Source: an uncultured Mesorhizobium sp.
GTDB taxonomy: Bacteria; Pseudomonadota; Alphaproteobacteria; Rhizobiales; Rhizobiaceae
Direction of reading: 5' to 3'
DNA: 9,406 bases
Assembly (NCBI GenBank): GCA_950071955.1
Contig: CATMOC010000109.1
Coordinates: forward strand, 1 to 9,406
This document shows positions 1 through 7,349 of this stretch, in pieces; within the stretch, counting starts at the first letter, position 1; every line of letters starts with the position of its first letter. Both the position numbers and the translations under genes were made by a program. Under the pieces are notes generated by a model. That model saw only the letters and a program-made list of their open reading frames with translations. It searched no databases and had not been told where the DNA came from.

Positions 1-812
1 TCGCGGAAACGGTCGAGGCTGCGGGCGACGCGGTCGGCCAGCGTCTCCACAACCGCGCGCTGGAAGGAAGCGGCGATGTCGGCGACGTCCTGGTCGGCGA
101 GTGGGGCTATGGCGGTCGCGGCCTGCCGGACCGCCGTCTTCAGGCCGGAAAAGGAAAAGTCCGGCCGCGCCTCGCCTTTCAGGGGATGCGGGAAGTCGAA
201 GCGGAAGGCATCGCCCGTCCGGGCCACCCGCTCGACGTTCGGCCCGCCGGGATAGGGCAGCCCGAGCAGCTTGGCCGTCTTGTCGAAGGCCTCGCCGATG
301 GCGTCGTCGATGGTGGAGGCCCAGCGTTCGTAGGCGCCCGGGCCGCGCACCAGGAGAATCTGCGTGTGTCCGCCCGACACGAGCAGCATCAGGTAGGGGA
401 ATTCGACGTCGTCGAGCAGGCGCGCGGAAAGCGCATGGCCTTCGAGATGGTTGATCGGAATCAGCGGCTTCCCCGACGCTGCGGCGATCGCCTTGGCCGT
501 CATCATGCCCACCAGCAGCCCGCCGATGAGTCCCGGACCGGCGGTGGCGGCGATCGCATCGACGTCGGATAATCCGACGCCGGCCTCGTCGAGTGCCGCC
601 TCGATGATGCCGTCCAGCGCCTCGACATGGGCGCGCGCGGCGATCTCGGGCACCACGCCGCCGAACGCCGCATGCTCCTCGAGTTGGCTGAGCACCACGT
701 TGGACAGGATACGCGGCAACTCCCGCTCGCGCCAGGCGACGACGGACGCCGCGGTCTCGTCGCAGCTCGTCTCGATGCCGAGCACCCTTATCTCGCCATT
801 TGCAGGCAGCAT
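1..812 (-). CDS. tsaD: tRNA N6-adenosine threonylcarbamoyltransferase TsaD (3' end outside window)
   Basis: TsaD transfers the threonylcarbamoyl group from threonylcarbamoyl-AMP to A37 of ANN-decoding tRNAs, in the cytoplasm, as part of the TsaB/TsaD/TsaE complex. Reading the complement from the ATG at 812 gives 270 residues with no stop before the window edge. Family length is about 360, so roughly the last quarter, with the final metal-binding aspartate, is missing. Visible family motifs are IETSCDET at residues 13-20, [10 protein letters not shown] at 51-60, the metal-binding HxxxH in [10 protein letters not shown] (His122 and His126), SGGHTQ at 146-151, and the FSFSGLKTA block near 219-227. 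The start is the last methionine before the conserved core; a weak AAGGA lies about 14 nt upstream, so the spacing is not ideal. It diverges from hemC across an 81-bp gap (813-893) in which I see no convincing promoter. The tsaD-hemC divergent pair is, to my knowledge, common in rhizobia. Identification is very secure. Confidence 0.97.
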   Translation of the reverse strand, partial: MLPANGEIRVLGIETSCDETAASVVAWRERELPRILSNVVLSQLEEHAAFGGVVPEIAARAHVEALDGIIEAALDEAGVGLSDVDAIAATAGPGLIGGLLVGMMTAKAIAAASGKPLIPINHLEGHALSARLLDDVEFPYLMLLVSGGHTQILLVRGPGAYERWASTIDDAIGEAFDKTAKLLGLPYPGGPNVERVARTGDAFRFDFPHPLKGEARPDFSFSGLKTAVRQAATAIAPLADQDVADIAASFQRAVVETLADRVARSLDRFR

Positions 813-893
813 GATTGCCCGAAAATCCTTTCGCCGATAGGAAGGCGCGGACGTTTGACCGCGACCGGCGCGGGTTAACACGGACGGTGAAGG

Positions 894-1823
894 ATGCAAA
901 CTCGCCCCCTGAGGATCGGCACGCGCGGCAGCGCCCTGGCGCTCGCCCAGGCGCACGAGACGCGCGCCCGCCTGATGGCCGCGCTCGGCCTGCCGGAGGA
1001 CGCGTTCGAGATCGAGGTGATCTCGACCAGCGGCGACCGCATCCAGGACCGGCCGCTTTCGGAGGCCGGTGGCAAGGGGCTCTTCACCAAGGAGATCGAG
1101 GAAACGATGCTCGACGGCCGGATCGACATCGCGGTGCATTCTTCCAAGGACATGCCGACCATCCTGCCGCGCGGGCTGCGGCTTGCCGCATTCCTCGAGC
1201 GCGAGGACGTGCGCGACGCCTTCATCGGCCGTGAGGCCACCTCGTTCGCGGACCTGCCGCACGGGGCGACGGTGGGCTCCTCCTCGCTGCGCCGTCAGGC
1301 CCAGATCAGGCGGCAGCGTCCGGACCTGAAGGTCGTGATGTATCGCGGCAATGTGCAGACGCGGCTCAGGAAGCTCGCCGAAGGCGTCGTAGACGCGACG
1401 CTGCTCGCGCAGGCCGGGTTGAAACGGCTCGGGCTGGAACATGTCGCGACGAGCATCCTGCCGGAGACCGACTTCCTGCCGGCGCCCGGCCAGGGCGCCA
1501 TCTGCATCGAGTGCCGCGAGGACGACGACCGGGTGGAGGCCATGCTCGCGCCGATCGCCCATCGCGACACCGGCATCGCGCTCGCCTGCGAGCGGGCCTT
1601 CCTCGCCGCGCTCGACGGATCCTGCCGTACCCCGATCGCCGGCCACGCCGTGGTCGACGGCGACGGGCTGCGCTTTACCGGCATGATCCTGCGGCCGGAT
1701 GGTAGCGAAGCGCACGAGGTCACCGGCGAAGGGGCAACCGCCGATGCGGAGGCAATCGGGCGGGATGCCGGTGCCCGCGTCCGCGCCACGGCCGGAGCAA
1801 AATTCTTCGAAGACTGGTCCTGA
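894..1823 (+). CDS. hemC: Porphobilinogen deaminase (hydroxymethylbilane synthase) HemC
   Basis: HemC polymerises four porphobilinogen molecules into hydroxymethylbilane, the linear tetrapyrrole precursor of heme, cobalamin and siroheme; it is a soluble cytoplasmic enzyme. The 309-residue length is normal for the family. Visible motifs are [14 protein letters not shown] at 7-20, the cofactor and substrate region [12 protein letters not shown] at 59-70, the catalytic aspartate Asp86 in [20 protein letters not shown] at 127-138, YRGNVQTRL at 150-158, PAPGQGAI at 196-203, and Cys244 in LDGSCRTPI, the expected attachment point of the dipyrromethane cofactor. The start at 894 gives the usual short N-terminus ahead of the first strand; a GAAGG abuts it with almost no spacer, so the ribosome site may be the slightly earlier GGTGA. 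It is the first gene of the rightward heme run, and hemD starts 4 bp after its stop, which implies co-translation. Confidence 0.98.
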   Translation: MQTRPLRIGTRGSALALAQAHETRARLMAALGLPEDAFEIEVISTSGDRIQDRPLSEAGGKGLFTKEIEETMLDGRIDIAVHSSKDMPTILPRGLRLAAFLEREDVRDAFIGREATSFADLPHGATVGSSSLRRQAQIRRQRPDLKVVMYRGNVQTRLRKLAEGVVDATLLAQAGLKRLGLEHVATSILPETDFLPAPGQGAICIECREDDDRVEAMLAPIAHRDTGIALACERAFLAALDGSCRTPIAGHAVVDGDGLRFTGMILRPDGSEAHEVTGEGATADAEAIGRDAGARVRATAGAKFFEDWS

Positions 1824-1827
1824 ACGC

Positions 1828-2538
1828 ATGGCACGGGTGCTGGTCACACGGCCGGAACCGGGGGCTTCGGTGACGGCGAAGCGGCTGAGGGCGCTCGGCC
1901 ACGAGGCGATCGTCCTGCCGCTCAGCGAAATCCGTGCGCTCGATCCAGTCCTTCCGGACCCTTCCGCCATCGACGCCGTCGCGGCGACCAGCGCCAGCGC
2001 CTTCCGCCACCTGAAGCCGGAGTGCGCGGCGACCTTTCGGCAGAAGGCCTGTTTCACGGTCGGCGCCCGGACCGCGCAGGCGGCGGGTCAGGCGGGTTTT
2101 GCAGACGTGCGGAGTTCGGACGCAGATGCCTCCGCGCTCGCAGCGATGCTGGTTGCGACCCTCCCCGCGAAGTCTCGCATTCTCTATCTCTGCGGTCGCG
2201 TCCGACGGCCCGAGTTCGAGGCGGGCGTCGAAGCCGGGGGGATGCTCTGCCTCCCCGTCGAAATCTACGACACGACTTTTTCACCGCCGGAGGCGACGGT
2301 GACGGAATCCATGTCGGCCGGACCGCCGGACATCGTCCTGGTCTATTCGGCCCGGACAGCGGAAGTCCTGCGGGACATGATGTCCCACCCCGACTTCGCG
2401 TCGAGCCTTAGAAACGCGCGCTTTCTCTGCCTTTCGGAGGCGGTGGCGCGCGGTCTCGGAACCCTTGTCGAGGGCCGGACTTACTGGAGCGACGAACCCG
2501 ACGAAGAAGCCCTGTTCGCGCTGCTTTCCCGACCCTGA
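1828..2538 (+). CDS. hemD: Uroporphyrinogen-III synthase HemD
   Basis: HemD cyclises hydroxymethylbilane with inversion of ring D to give uroporphyrinogen III, directly using the HemC product. From the ATG at 1828 the protein has 236 residues, close to the usual 230-260. Visible family features are [10 protein letters not shown] at 4-13, the [13 protein letters not shown] strand region at 23-35, the TSASAFRHL segment at 54-62, CFTVGARTA near 75-83, the second-domain strand [14 protein letters not shown] at 118-131, VEIYDTTF at 144-151, and [12 protein letters not shown] at 170-181. The family is poorly conserved and has no invariant catalytic residue to check. The frame is open back to 1699, but the extra residues overlap hemC and look like shadow coding. 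The 1828 start gives the canonical N-terminus and a 4-bp gap to hemC. No strong Shine-Dalgarno is visible, so coupling to hemC is likely. Confidence 0.93.
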   Translation: MARVLVTRPEPGASVTAKRLRALGHEAIVLPLSEIRALDPVLPDPSAIDAVAATSASAFRHLKPECAATFRQKACFTVGARTAQAAGQAGFADVRSSDADASALAAMLVATLPAKSRILYLCGRVRRPEFEAGVEAGGMLCLPVEIYDTTFSPPEATVTESMSAGPPDIVLVYSARTAEVLRDMMSHPDFASSLRNARFLCLSEAVARGLGTLVEGRTYWSDEPDEEALFALLSRP

Positions 2539-2563
2539 CGCAAAAGGGCTATCAATGCCCATA

Positions 2564-2575
2564 TCGCACGTGCGA
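2564..2575. promoter_or_regulatory. Perfect 12-bp palindrome TCGCACGTGCGA in the hemD-mic60 gap
   Basis: The sequence from 2564 to 2575 equals its own reverse complement, with no spacer, and lies 43 bp before the mic60-like start in an otherwise featureless 80-bp gap (2539-2618). A spacer-free dyad of this length fits a dimeric regulator site better than an RNA hairpin, because the centre cannot form a loop without losing pairs. A weak CATATC overlaps its left end and could be a -10 element, but no good -35 is seen. The palindrome is directly visible; its function is inference. Confidence 0.4.
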
Positions 2576-2618
2576 AAGTGACACGACCAACGAGGTAACC
2601 AATGCCCCGGAGCCAGCG

Positions 2619-4292
2619 ATGGTAAAACCGCCGAAGATCCGCCATTCCAGGCCGCGCCGCGACCCCGTCACGATCGACCTCGATCCTGCCGATGTGAAGC
2701 GCGAGGCTTCTCAGAAGGAGCCGCCGGCGGACGCGGCACCGAAGACGTCGGCGACCGTTGCCGGGCAGGAGAACACGAAAGCCGCGAGCCCATCCATGTC
2801 TGCCACAACGTCATCCTCGAAGGCCGGGAAACCGGAAGACGTCGCTGCAAAGCCAGCGGACAAGGACGAGAAGGTCCTGGCCGGCAAGCCCGAATCAACC
2901 GGACCGTCCCCGACTGCGGCTGGCCCGGCGGACGAAAAGAACCCTTCTCCCAAGCCCGAGGCCGCCGGATCGAGTTCCACGCCGGGAAGTTCGAAGGACG
3001 ATCGCAAGCCCGCGACCGTCACGGCAGGGGCCGCTACGTCGGTCCCGCCGAGCGGAAAGCCGGCTCCGAGCAGGCCGGCGGCACCCGGCGCAAGCACGCC
3101 GGCTTCGCCGAAACCGGCCGGCGACCCGAAGGAGCCACTGACCTTCGGACGCGGCGCGGCGGCCGAACCTCGCAAGACCGACCGGAAGGATGAGCCCGGC
3201 CCTGCGCCGGCTCCCGCCAGCCGCGCTCCCTCGCGCCGTGGCGGGGTGTCGGCCATCGCCGCCGGCATCATTGGAGCGGCCGTGGCGCTGGCCGGTGCCG
3301 GCGCGCTGCAATATGCCGGCGTCCTTCCCGTGTTCCAATCGGGCGGCACCGACGGGTCTGAAATGGCCGAACTGCGCACGCAGATCGAAACCCTGCGCGA
3401 AGAGATTGCGGCGGCAGGAACGGACGGGGCCGCGGCCGATACGGCGCGGGTGGATGAACTCTCGTCCGGCCTGGAGCAGATCAGGTCGCAGATCGCCGAT
3501 CTCCAGGCCGCTCCGCCAGCCGGCGGCGGCGAGAACACCGAAGCCTTGCAGGCGCGCCTTTCGGAACTGGAAAGCACGGTGTCGTCTTTGCAAGGTACGG
3601 AGCCAGGCGCTTCTCCCCAGGACGTCGCGACGATCCGCGACCGGGTCTCCGCGCTGGAGGGCCAGGTCACCGGCGCGTCGGACAGCGCCACGGCGGCTCA
3701 GGGGGCCGTTACGGGGATCCAGGAACGGCTGGCTTCGCTGGAAACGCGGCTGCAGGAGCTGTCCGGCCAGGTTGAGGAACAGTCGTCCGATACGGGCGCC
3801 GCGCTCGCCATTGCGGCCGCCGGCCTCAAATCGGCGATCGACCGCGGCGACCCCTTCATGACGGAACTCGAGACCTTCGCGGCGGTCGCACCCGATGCGC
3901 CGGAAGTCGCGGCGCTGCGTGACCTCGCAGCGACCGGCGTACCGACCCGCACGGCGATCGCCGCGCAGTTCGACGAAGTGGCGGCACGGATGATCGCGGC
4001 CGCCGATCCGGTCGCCGAGGATGCCGGATATTTCGGACGGCTGCTCGACAGCATGAGTTCGCTGGTGTCGGTGCGGCCGATCGGCGAGGTCGAGGGCGAA
4101 GGCGTCGGCCCGACCGTTGCGCGGATGGAAGCCGCGATCGATGGGGGCAACTACGCACGCGCCATCGCGGAGTACGAGACCCTTCCCGAGGCGTCGAAAG
4201 CCGCCGGGGCGGATTTCGTTGCCGGCGTCCGTGCGCGCCAGTCCGCCGACGATCTGGTCGCCAAGGCGCTGGCCGGCGCCTTGCGGGCGTGA
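2619..4292 (+). CDS. Mic60/mitofilin-like inner-membrane protein (COG4223 type)
   Basis: This 557-residue protein has the layout of alphaproteobacterial Mic60 homologues, which shape membranes and are relatives of mitochondrial cristae-organising mitofilin. Residues 1-205 are a low-complexity region rich in Ala, Pro, Lys and Ser, presumably cytoplasmic. One membrane helix spans about 209-238 (GGVSAIAAGIIGAAVALAG and on). Residues about 246-390 show heptad-like coiled-coil segments, for example ELRTQIETLREEI and ALQARLSELESTVSSL. The C-terminal part, about 391-557, holds the mitofilin-like signature: YFGRLLDSMSSLVSVRP at 471-487, then VARMEAAIDGGNYARAIAEY at 500-519, then the LPEA segment. The start at 2619 has GGAG 6 nt upstream and gives the short basic N-terminus followed by DPVTIDLDP. 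It sits between hemD and hemY, the neighbourhood known for alphaproteobacterial mic60 genes. Function in membrane shaping is from family knowledge. The low-complexity head will align poorly. Confidence 0.82.
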   Translation: MVKPPKIRHSRPRRDPVTIDLDPADVKREASQKEPPADAAPKTSATVAGQENTKAASPSMSATTSSSKAGKPEDVAAKPADKDEKVLAGKPESTGPSPTAAGPADEKNPSPKPEAAGSSSTPGSSKDDRKPATVTAGAATSVPPSGKPAPSRPAAPGASTPASPKPAGDPKEPLTFGRGAAAEPRKTDRKDEPGPAPAPASRAPSRRGGVSAIAAGIIGAAVALAGAGALQYAGVLPVFQSGGTDGSEMAELRTQIETLREEIAAAGTDGAAADTARVDELSSGLEQIRSQIADLQAAPPAGGGENTEALQARLSELESTVSSLQGTEPGASPQDVATIRDRVSALEGQVTGASDSATAAQGAVTGIQERLASLETRLQELSGQVEEQSSDTGAALAIAAAGLKSAIDRGDPFMTELETFAAVAPDAPEVAALRDLAATGVPTRTAIAAQFDEVAARMIAAADPVAEDAGYFGRLLDSMSSLVSVRPIGEVEGEGVGPTVARMEAAIDGGNYARAIAEYETLPEASKAAGADFVAGVRARQSADDLVAKALAGALRA

Positions 4293-4296
4293 GAAA

Positions 4297-4301
4297 AGGA
4301 G
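4297..4301 (+). promoter_or_regulatory. Shine-Dalgarno AGGAG fixing the hemY start
   Basis: AGGAG within AAAAGGAG lies in the 16-bp gap after the mic60-like stop, 7 nt before the ATG at 4309. It decides this start over the in-frame upstream methionine at 4117, which overlaps the mic60-like gene. Confidence 0.8.
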
Positions 4302-4308
4302 TTCCGGA

Positions 4309-5979
4309 ATGTTGAGAGTGCTCCTTTTCGTCGCCGTGGTCTTCCTGCTCGGCCTCGGCTTTGCCTGGCTCGCCGAGCGACCCGGCGACCTGGTCATCAC
4401 CTTCGGCGGCTATCAGTATGAAGTGACCCTGATGGTCGCGGCGGTGATCGTAACCGCAATTGTTGCCGCCGTGATGATCGTCTGGTGGCTTCTCAAGGCG
4501 ATCTGGAACAGTCCGTACACCGTTGCCCGCTATTTTCGCGTCCGCCGCCGCGATCGTGGCTACCAGGCGCTGTCGACCGGCATGATCGCCGCCGGCGCCG
4601 GAGACGGCGTGCTCGCCCGCCAGATGAACCGGCAAGCCGCCAAGCTCATCAGCTCCGACCAGGAGCCGCTCATCCACCTGCTCGACGCGCAGGCGTCGCT
4701 GCTGGAGGGTGACCATGACGCCGCGCGCAAGAAGTTCGAGGCGATGCTGGAGGATCCCGAGACACGCCTGCTCGGGCTGCGCGGGCTCTACCTGGAAGCG
4801 CAGCGGCTGGGCGATCGGGACGTCGCGCGCCATTATGCCGAGCGGGCGGCGGAAGCCGCGCCGCAGCTCGGCTGGGCCTCCAATGCCACGCTCGAGGCCC
4901 GCACGGCCGAAGGCGACTGGGACAGCGCCCTTTCGCTGCTCGATGCGCAGAAGTCGACCAAACTCATCGACCCGGCGAAGGCAAACCGGATGCGCGCCGT
5001 GCTCCTGACGGCGAAGGCGACGTCGCTTCTGGAACGCGATGCGCTTGCCGCCAGAAACGCAGCCGTGGAGGCCAACCGCCTCGCGCCCGAGTTCGTTCCG
5101 GCGGCCGTGATGGCCGCAAAGGCGCTATTCCGCCAGGGCGACCTGCGCAAGGGCTCAAAGATCCTCGAAACGGCCTGGCGCAAGCATGCGCATCCCGAGA
5201 TCGCCGATGCCTATGTCCACGCTCGTCATGGCGATTCGGTCCAGGACCGGCTGCATCGCGCAAAGAAGCTGAAGTCGCAGCGCGAGAACAATGCCGAGTC
5301 GGCACTCACCGTGGCACGCGCCGCGATGGAGGCGGGAGAACTGACGCTTGCTCGCAAGGCGGCCGAGGAGGCACTGCGCATCCAGCCCCGAGAAGGCGGC
5401 TATCTCCTGATGGCCGACATCGAGGAAGCGGATACCGGCGACGAGGGTCGCATCAGGCAGTGGCTGACACGGGCCTTGCGGGCGCCGCGCGACCCGGCCT
5501 GGGTCGCCGACGGTGTGGTTTCGGAACGATGGGCCCCGCTTTCCCCGGTGACCGGCCGTCTCGATGCGTTCGAGTGGCGCACCCCGGTGGAGCGGCCGCT
5601 CGCTCTGATCGACCAGGAAGCCCACCTCGAAATGCCCTCAAGGACCGTCCTCATATCTTCCGCGCCGCCGGCTGAACCCACTCCTTCCCCTGGCCCGTCC
5701 GGGGAGATGCAAGAGACCGCAGCCACCGAGGCCGTGGTCGAAGAACCGGTGGTCGTCGAGGACGCGAAACAGGAGACGGCGCCACGATCCACTGCCAACG
5801 GTCCGGCACCAGTCGCCCAGCCGGCGGCGGTTCCGATCGATGTGCGCCCCACGGCGGCGAACGACGACGCCACCGTGAGAAAGCCTGAAACCGGCCTCGA
5901 ATTCCCGCGGCCGGACGATCCCGGGGTCGAACGGGACGCCGACGAGGATCCTCGTTCGAAACGGTTCCGGCTCTTCTGA
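4309..5979 (+). CDS. hemY: HemY-type inner-membrane TPR protein (HemY_N domain)
   Basis: This 556-residue protein belongs to the proteobacterial HemY family, encoded with heme genes. It is not the protoporphyrinogen oxidase called HemY in Bacillus. Its exact role is not settled; it is thought to assist late heme synthesis or its coordination at the inner membrane. Residues 1-20 form one membrane segment and about 40-64 a second, separated by the conserved LAERPGDLVITFGGYQYEV stretch, with WNSPYTVARYFRVRRR following; together these are the HemY_N domain. Residues about 85-395 are helical with TPR-like pairs, for example LLDAQASLLEGDHDAARKKF and ALTVARAAMEAGELTLARKA. A family block near 399-427 includes WAPLSPVTGRLDAFEW. 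From about 440 the tail is Pro/Glu/Val-rich, poorly conserved and ends in a basic RSKRFRLF. A strong ribosome site lies 16 bp downstream of the mic60-like gene, so the two are surely co-translated. Confidence 0.9.
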   Translation: MLRVLLFVAVVFLLGLGFAWLAERPGDLVITFGGYQYEVTLMVAAVIVTAIVAAVMIVWWLLKAIWNSPYTVARYFRVRRRDRGYQALSTGMIAAGAGDGVLARQMNRQAAKLISSDQEPLIHLLDAQASLLEGDHDAARKKFEAMLEDPETRLLGLRGLYLEAQRLGDRDVARHYAERAAEAAPQLGWASNATLEARTAEGDWDSALSLLDAQKSTKLIDPAKANRMRAVLLTAKATSLLERDALAARNAAVEANRLAPEFVPAAVMAAKALFRQGDLRKGSKILETAWRKHAHPEIADAYVHARHGDSVQDRLHRAKKLKSQRENNAESALTVARAAMEAGELTLARKAAEEALRIQPREGGYLLMADIEEADTGDEGRIRQWLTRALRAPRDPAWVADGVVSERWAPLSPVTGRLDAFEWRTPVERPLALIDQEAHLEMPSRTVLISSAPPAEPTPSPGPSGEMQETAATEAVVEEPVVVEDAKQETAPRSTANGPAPVAQPAAVPIDVRPTAANDDATVRKPETGLEFPRPDDPGVERDADEDPRSKRFRLF

Positions 5980-6021
5980 GTTTGGCAAGACATCGATGAA
6001 TGCCGACCTTGGAGCCCGCGC

Positions 6022-6501
6022 ATGTTCGAACGCCTGATTTCCTTCCTGAACGACATCCCCGGCGGAGGCTCGGGAGGCGAACGTCGGGACGACAGCGACG
6101 ATCCGCGCCTGGCTGCGGCCGCACTGATGGTGCACGTCATGGATGCGGACGGTGTGCGTCTCGACGAGGAACGCGCAAAACTTCGCGAGGCGCTGACGCG
6201 GGCCTACGGTCTCTCCGGCGCCGAACTGGACCGCTTCATTCTGCGGGCCGAGGAGGAGGCTCACGAGGCGGTCGACCTCTATGCCTTCACCAGCATCCTG
6301 AAGCGCCATCTGGACGAACGCGCGCGGATCGAGTTCATTGGGATCATGTGGGAAATCGTCTTTGCCGACGGCGAGATGAACGAGCTGGAAGACAACATCG
6401 TCTGGCGAGTCGCCGAACTTATCGGCGTCGACCGGCGCGATCGCGTTCTCATGCGGCAAAAGGCGGATCCCTCCAGGAACAACAGCGAACCGGGACTCTG
6501 A
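6022..6501 (+). CDS. TerB-like acidic helical protein
   Basis: This is a 159-residue soluble protein of the TerB-like fold (COG4103 type), named after tellurite-resistance TerB, but in this setting not linked to tellurite. The N-terminus FERLISFLNDIPGG and a Gly/Asp-rich linker lead into the helical core at about 28-145. Two acidic clusters fit the metal-binding positions of the family: DADGVRLDEE at 41-50 and FADGEMNELED at 114-124. They are symmetric around the middle of the domain, as expected for its internal repeat. GGAG lies 7 nt before the ATG. It follows hemY by 42 bp on the same strand, so it likely belongs to the heme transcription unit. What it does there is unknown; possibilities are metal or stress sensing, or an unrelated passenger. 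The family call is good and the role is open. Confidence 0.82.
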   Translation: MFERLISFLNDIPGGGSGGERRDDSDDPRLAAAALMVHVMDADGVRLDEERAKLREALTRAYGLSGAELDRFILRAEEEAHEAVDLYAFTSILKRHLDERARIEFIGIMWEIVFADGEMNELEDNIVWRVAELIGVDRRDRVLMRQKADPSRNNSEPGL

Positions 6502-6511
6502 CCGAACGGGT

Positions 6512-7243
6512 ATGCCGCCGAAACGAAATCCGAAGATCCTCATCGTCCTGCATCAGGAGCTGTCCAGTCCGGGCAGGGTCGGGCACCTGCTCATCGAAGG
6601 CGGCTTCGACCTCGACATCCGCCGGCCGCCGCTCGGCGATCCCCTGCCGGAGACACTGGAGCATCACGCCGGCGCCGTCGTGTTCGGCGGCCCCATGAGC
6701 GCCAATGACAAGGACGAGTTCGTCCGGCGCGAGACCGACTGGCTCGCAGTTCCGCTCAAGGAGGACAAGCCGTTCCTCGGCATCTGCCTCGGCGCGCAGA
6801 TGCTGGTGAACCACCTCGGCGGCAAGGTCGAGGGCCACCAGGACGGGCTGGTGGAGATCGGCTGGTATCCGATCCGACCCACAGAAGCCGGCGAGGAACT
6901 GCTCCAATGGCCGGAGATGGTCTACCAGTTTCATCGCGAGGGCTTCTCGCTGCCGCAGGGCGCCACGCTGCTGGCCGGCGCGGAAGCCTACCCGAACCAG
7001 GCTTTTCGCTACGGTGCGAATGCCTGGGGTATCCAGTTCCACGCCGAACTAACCCGCGCCATGATGCAGCGCTGGGTCGTGCGCGGCGCGCAGCGATTCA
7101 CCCTGCCGGGCGCCCAGCAGGGCCGGGACCATCTCGGCGGCCGATTCATCTGGGACATGCATCTGAAGCGCTGGCTGGTCGAGTTTCTCGACCTGATCTT
7201 CCACAGCCCGCGCCGGCACCCCGAGGAGGCGGACGGTCGCTAA
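6512..7243 (+). CDS. Class I glutamine amidotransferase-like protein (GMP synthase GATase-like, COG0518)
   Basis: This 243-residue single-domain protein carries the complete class I glutaminase triad: Cys92 in the nucleophile elbow FLGICLGAQML, His177 and Glu179 in WGIQFHAEL. The oxyanion-side loop VVFGGPMS is at 57-63. The family's conserved QFH segment is at 139-141, followed by LPQGATLLA at 147-155. Such proteins release ammonia from glutamine or act as related hydrolases on gamma-glutamyl compounds. With no synthetase domain fused or encoded next door, the acceptor cannot be deduced. It is not GuaA itself, because the ATP-pyrophosphatase and dimerisation domains are absent. It starts 10 bp after the TerB-like stop with only a weak ribosome site, so it may be read through from the heme run. 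Its TAA stop is also the first triplet of the downstream palindromic repeat. Confidence 0.88.
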   Translation: MPPKRNPKILIVLHQELSSPGRVGHLLIEGGFDLDIRRPPLGDPLPETLEHHAGAVVFGGPMSANDKDEFVRRETDWLAVPLKEDKPFLGICLGAQMLVNHLGGKVEGHQDGLVEIGWYPIRPTEAGEELLQWPEMVYQFHREGFSLPQGATLLAGAEAYPNQAFRYGANAWGIQFHAELTRAMMQRWVVRGAQRFTLPGAQQGRDHLGGRFIWDMHLKRWLVEFLDLIFHSPRRHPEEADGR

Positions 7244-7346
7244 AGCGTCGCGATCTTACAGATTCGCTCCCTGCGCTTTAGCTGTCTATTTTTTGCGCAT
7301 GTCTTTGTCCCGAAACCGGTTCCCACTTTCGGGAGACATGCTTTAA
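7241..7346. repeat. Composite two-hairpin palindromic element, rhizobial dispersed-repeat type
   Basis: The gap between convergent genes is occupied by two adjacent imperfect inverted repeats. The left one has outer arms TAAAGCG (7241-7247) and CGCTTTA (7274-7280), with inner pairing of GCGATC (7250-7255) against GATTCGC (7261-7267). The right one has arms GCATGTCT (7297-7304) and AGACATGC (7334-7341), then CCCGAAA (7309-7315) and TTTCGGG (7327-7333), with a 4-nt one-sided bulge and an 11-nt loop. Sequences of this look, with GCATGTC arms and a CCCGAAACCGG core, are in my experience scattered in many copies between rhizobial genes; I cannot count copies here. It may also terminate both converging transcripts. 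The hairpins are directly visible; the repeat-family status is from memory. Confidence 0.75.
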
Positions 7347-7349
7347 GCC

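Noticed and set aside
855..880. TTGACC and TTAACA as a promoter for hemC
   Set aside because: The spacing is only 14 bp and the second hexamer is poor, so I do not call a promoter in the tsaD-hemC gap.
2711..3691. 326-codon open frame on the minus strand opposite the mic60-like gene
   Set aside because: Ser/Ala/Gly-rich composition mirrors the low-complexity plus-strand region, and no independent start signal or family motif is seen.
2895..4400. 501-codon open frame on the minus strand opposite the mic60-like gene
   Set aside because: Arg-rich shadow frame with no domain. The plus strand encodes the membrane helix, coiled coil and mitofilin-like end.
3856..4833. 325-codon minus-strand frame covering the mic60-hemY junction
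   Set aside because: It runs antisense across two well-supported genes and their ribosome site, and its second half is Arg/Pro-rich noise.
6022..6501. TerB-like gene as tellurite resistance determinant
   Set aside because: No other ter genes are present and single TerB-fold proteins are widespread; the name would mislead.
6512..7243. Amidotransferase gene as guaA
   Set aside because: Only the glutaminase domain is present and the protein ends at residue 243, without the ATP-pyrophosphatase and dimerisation domains.
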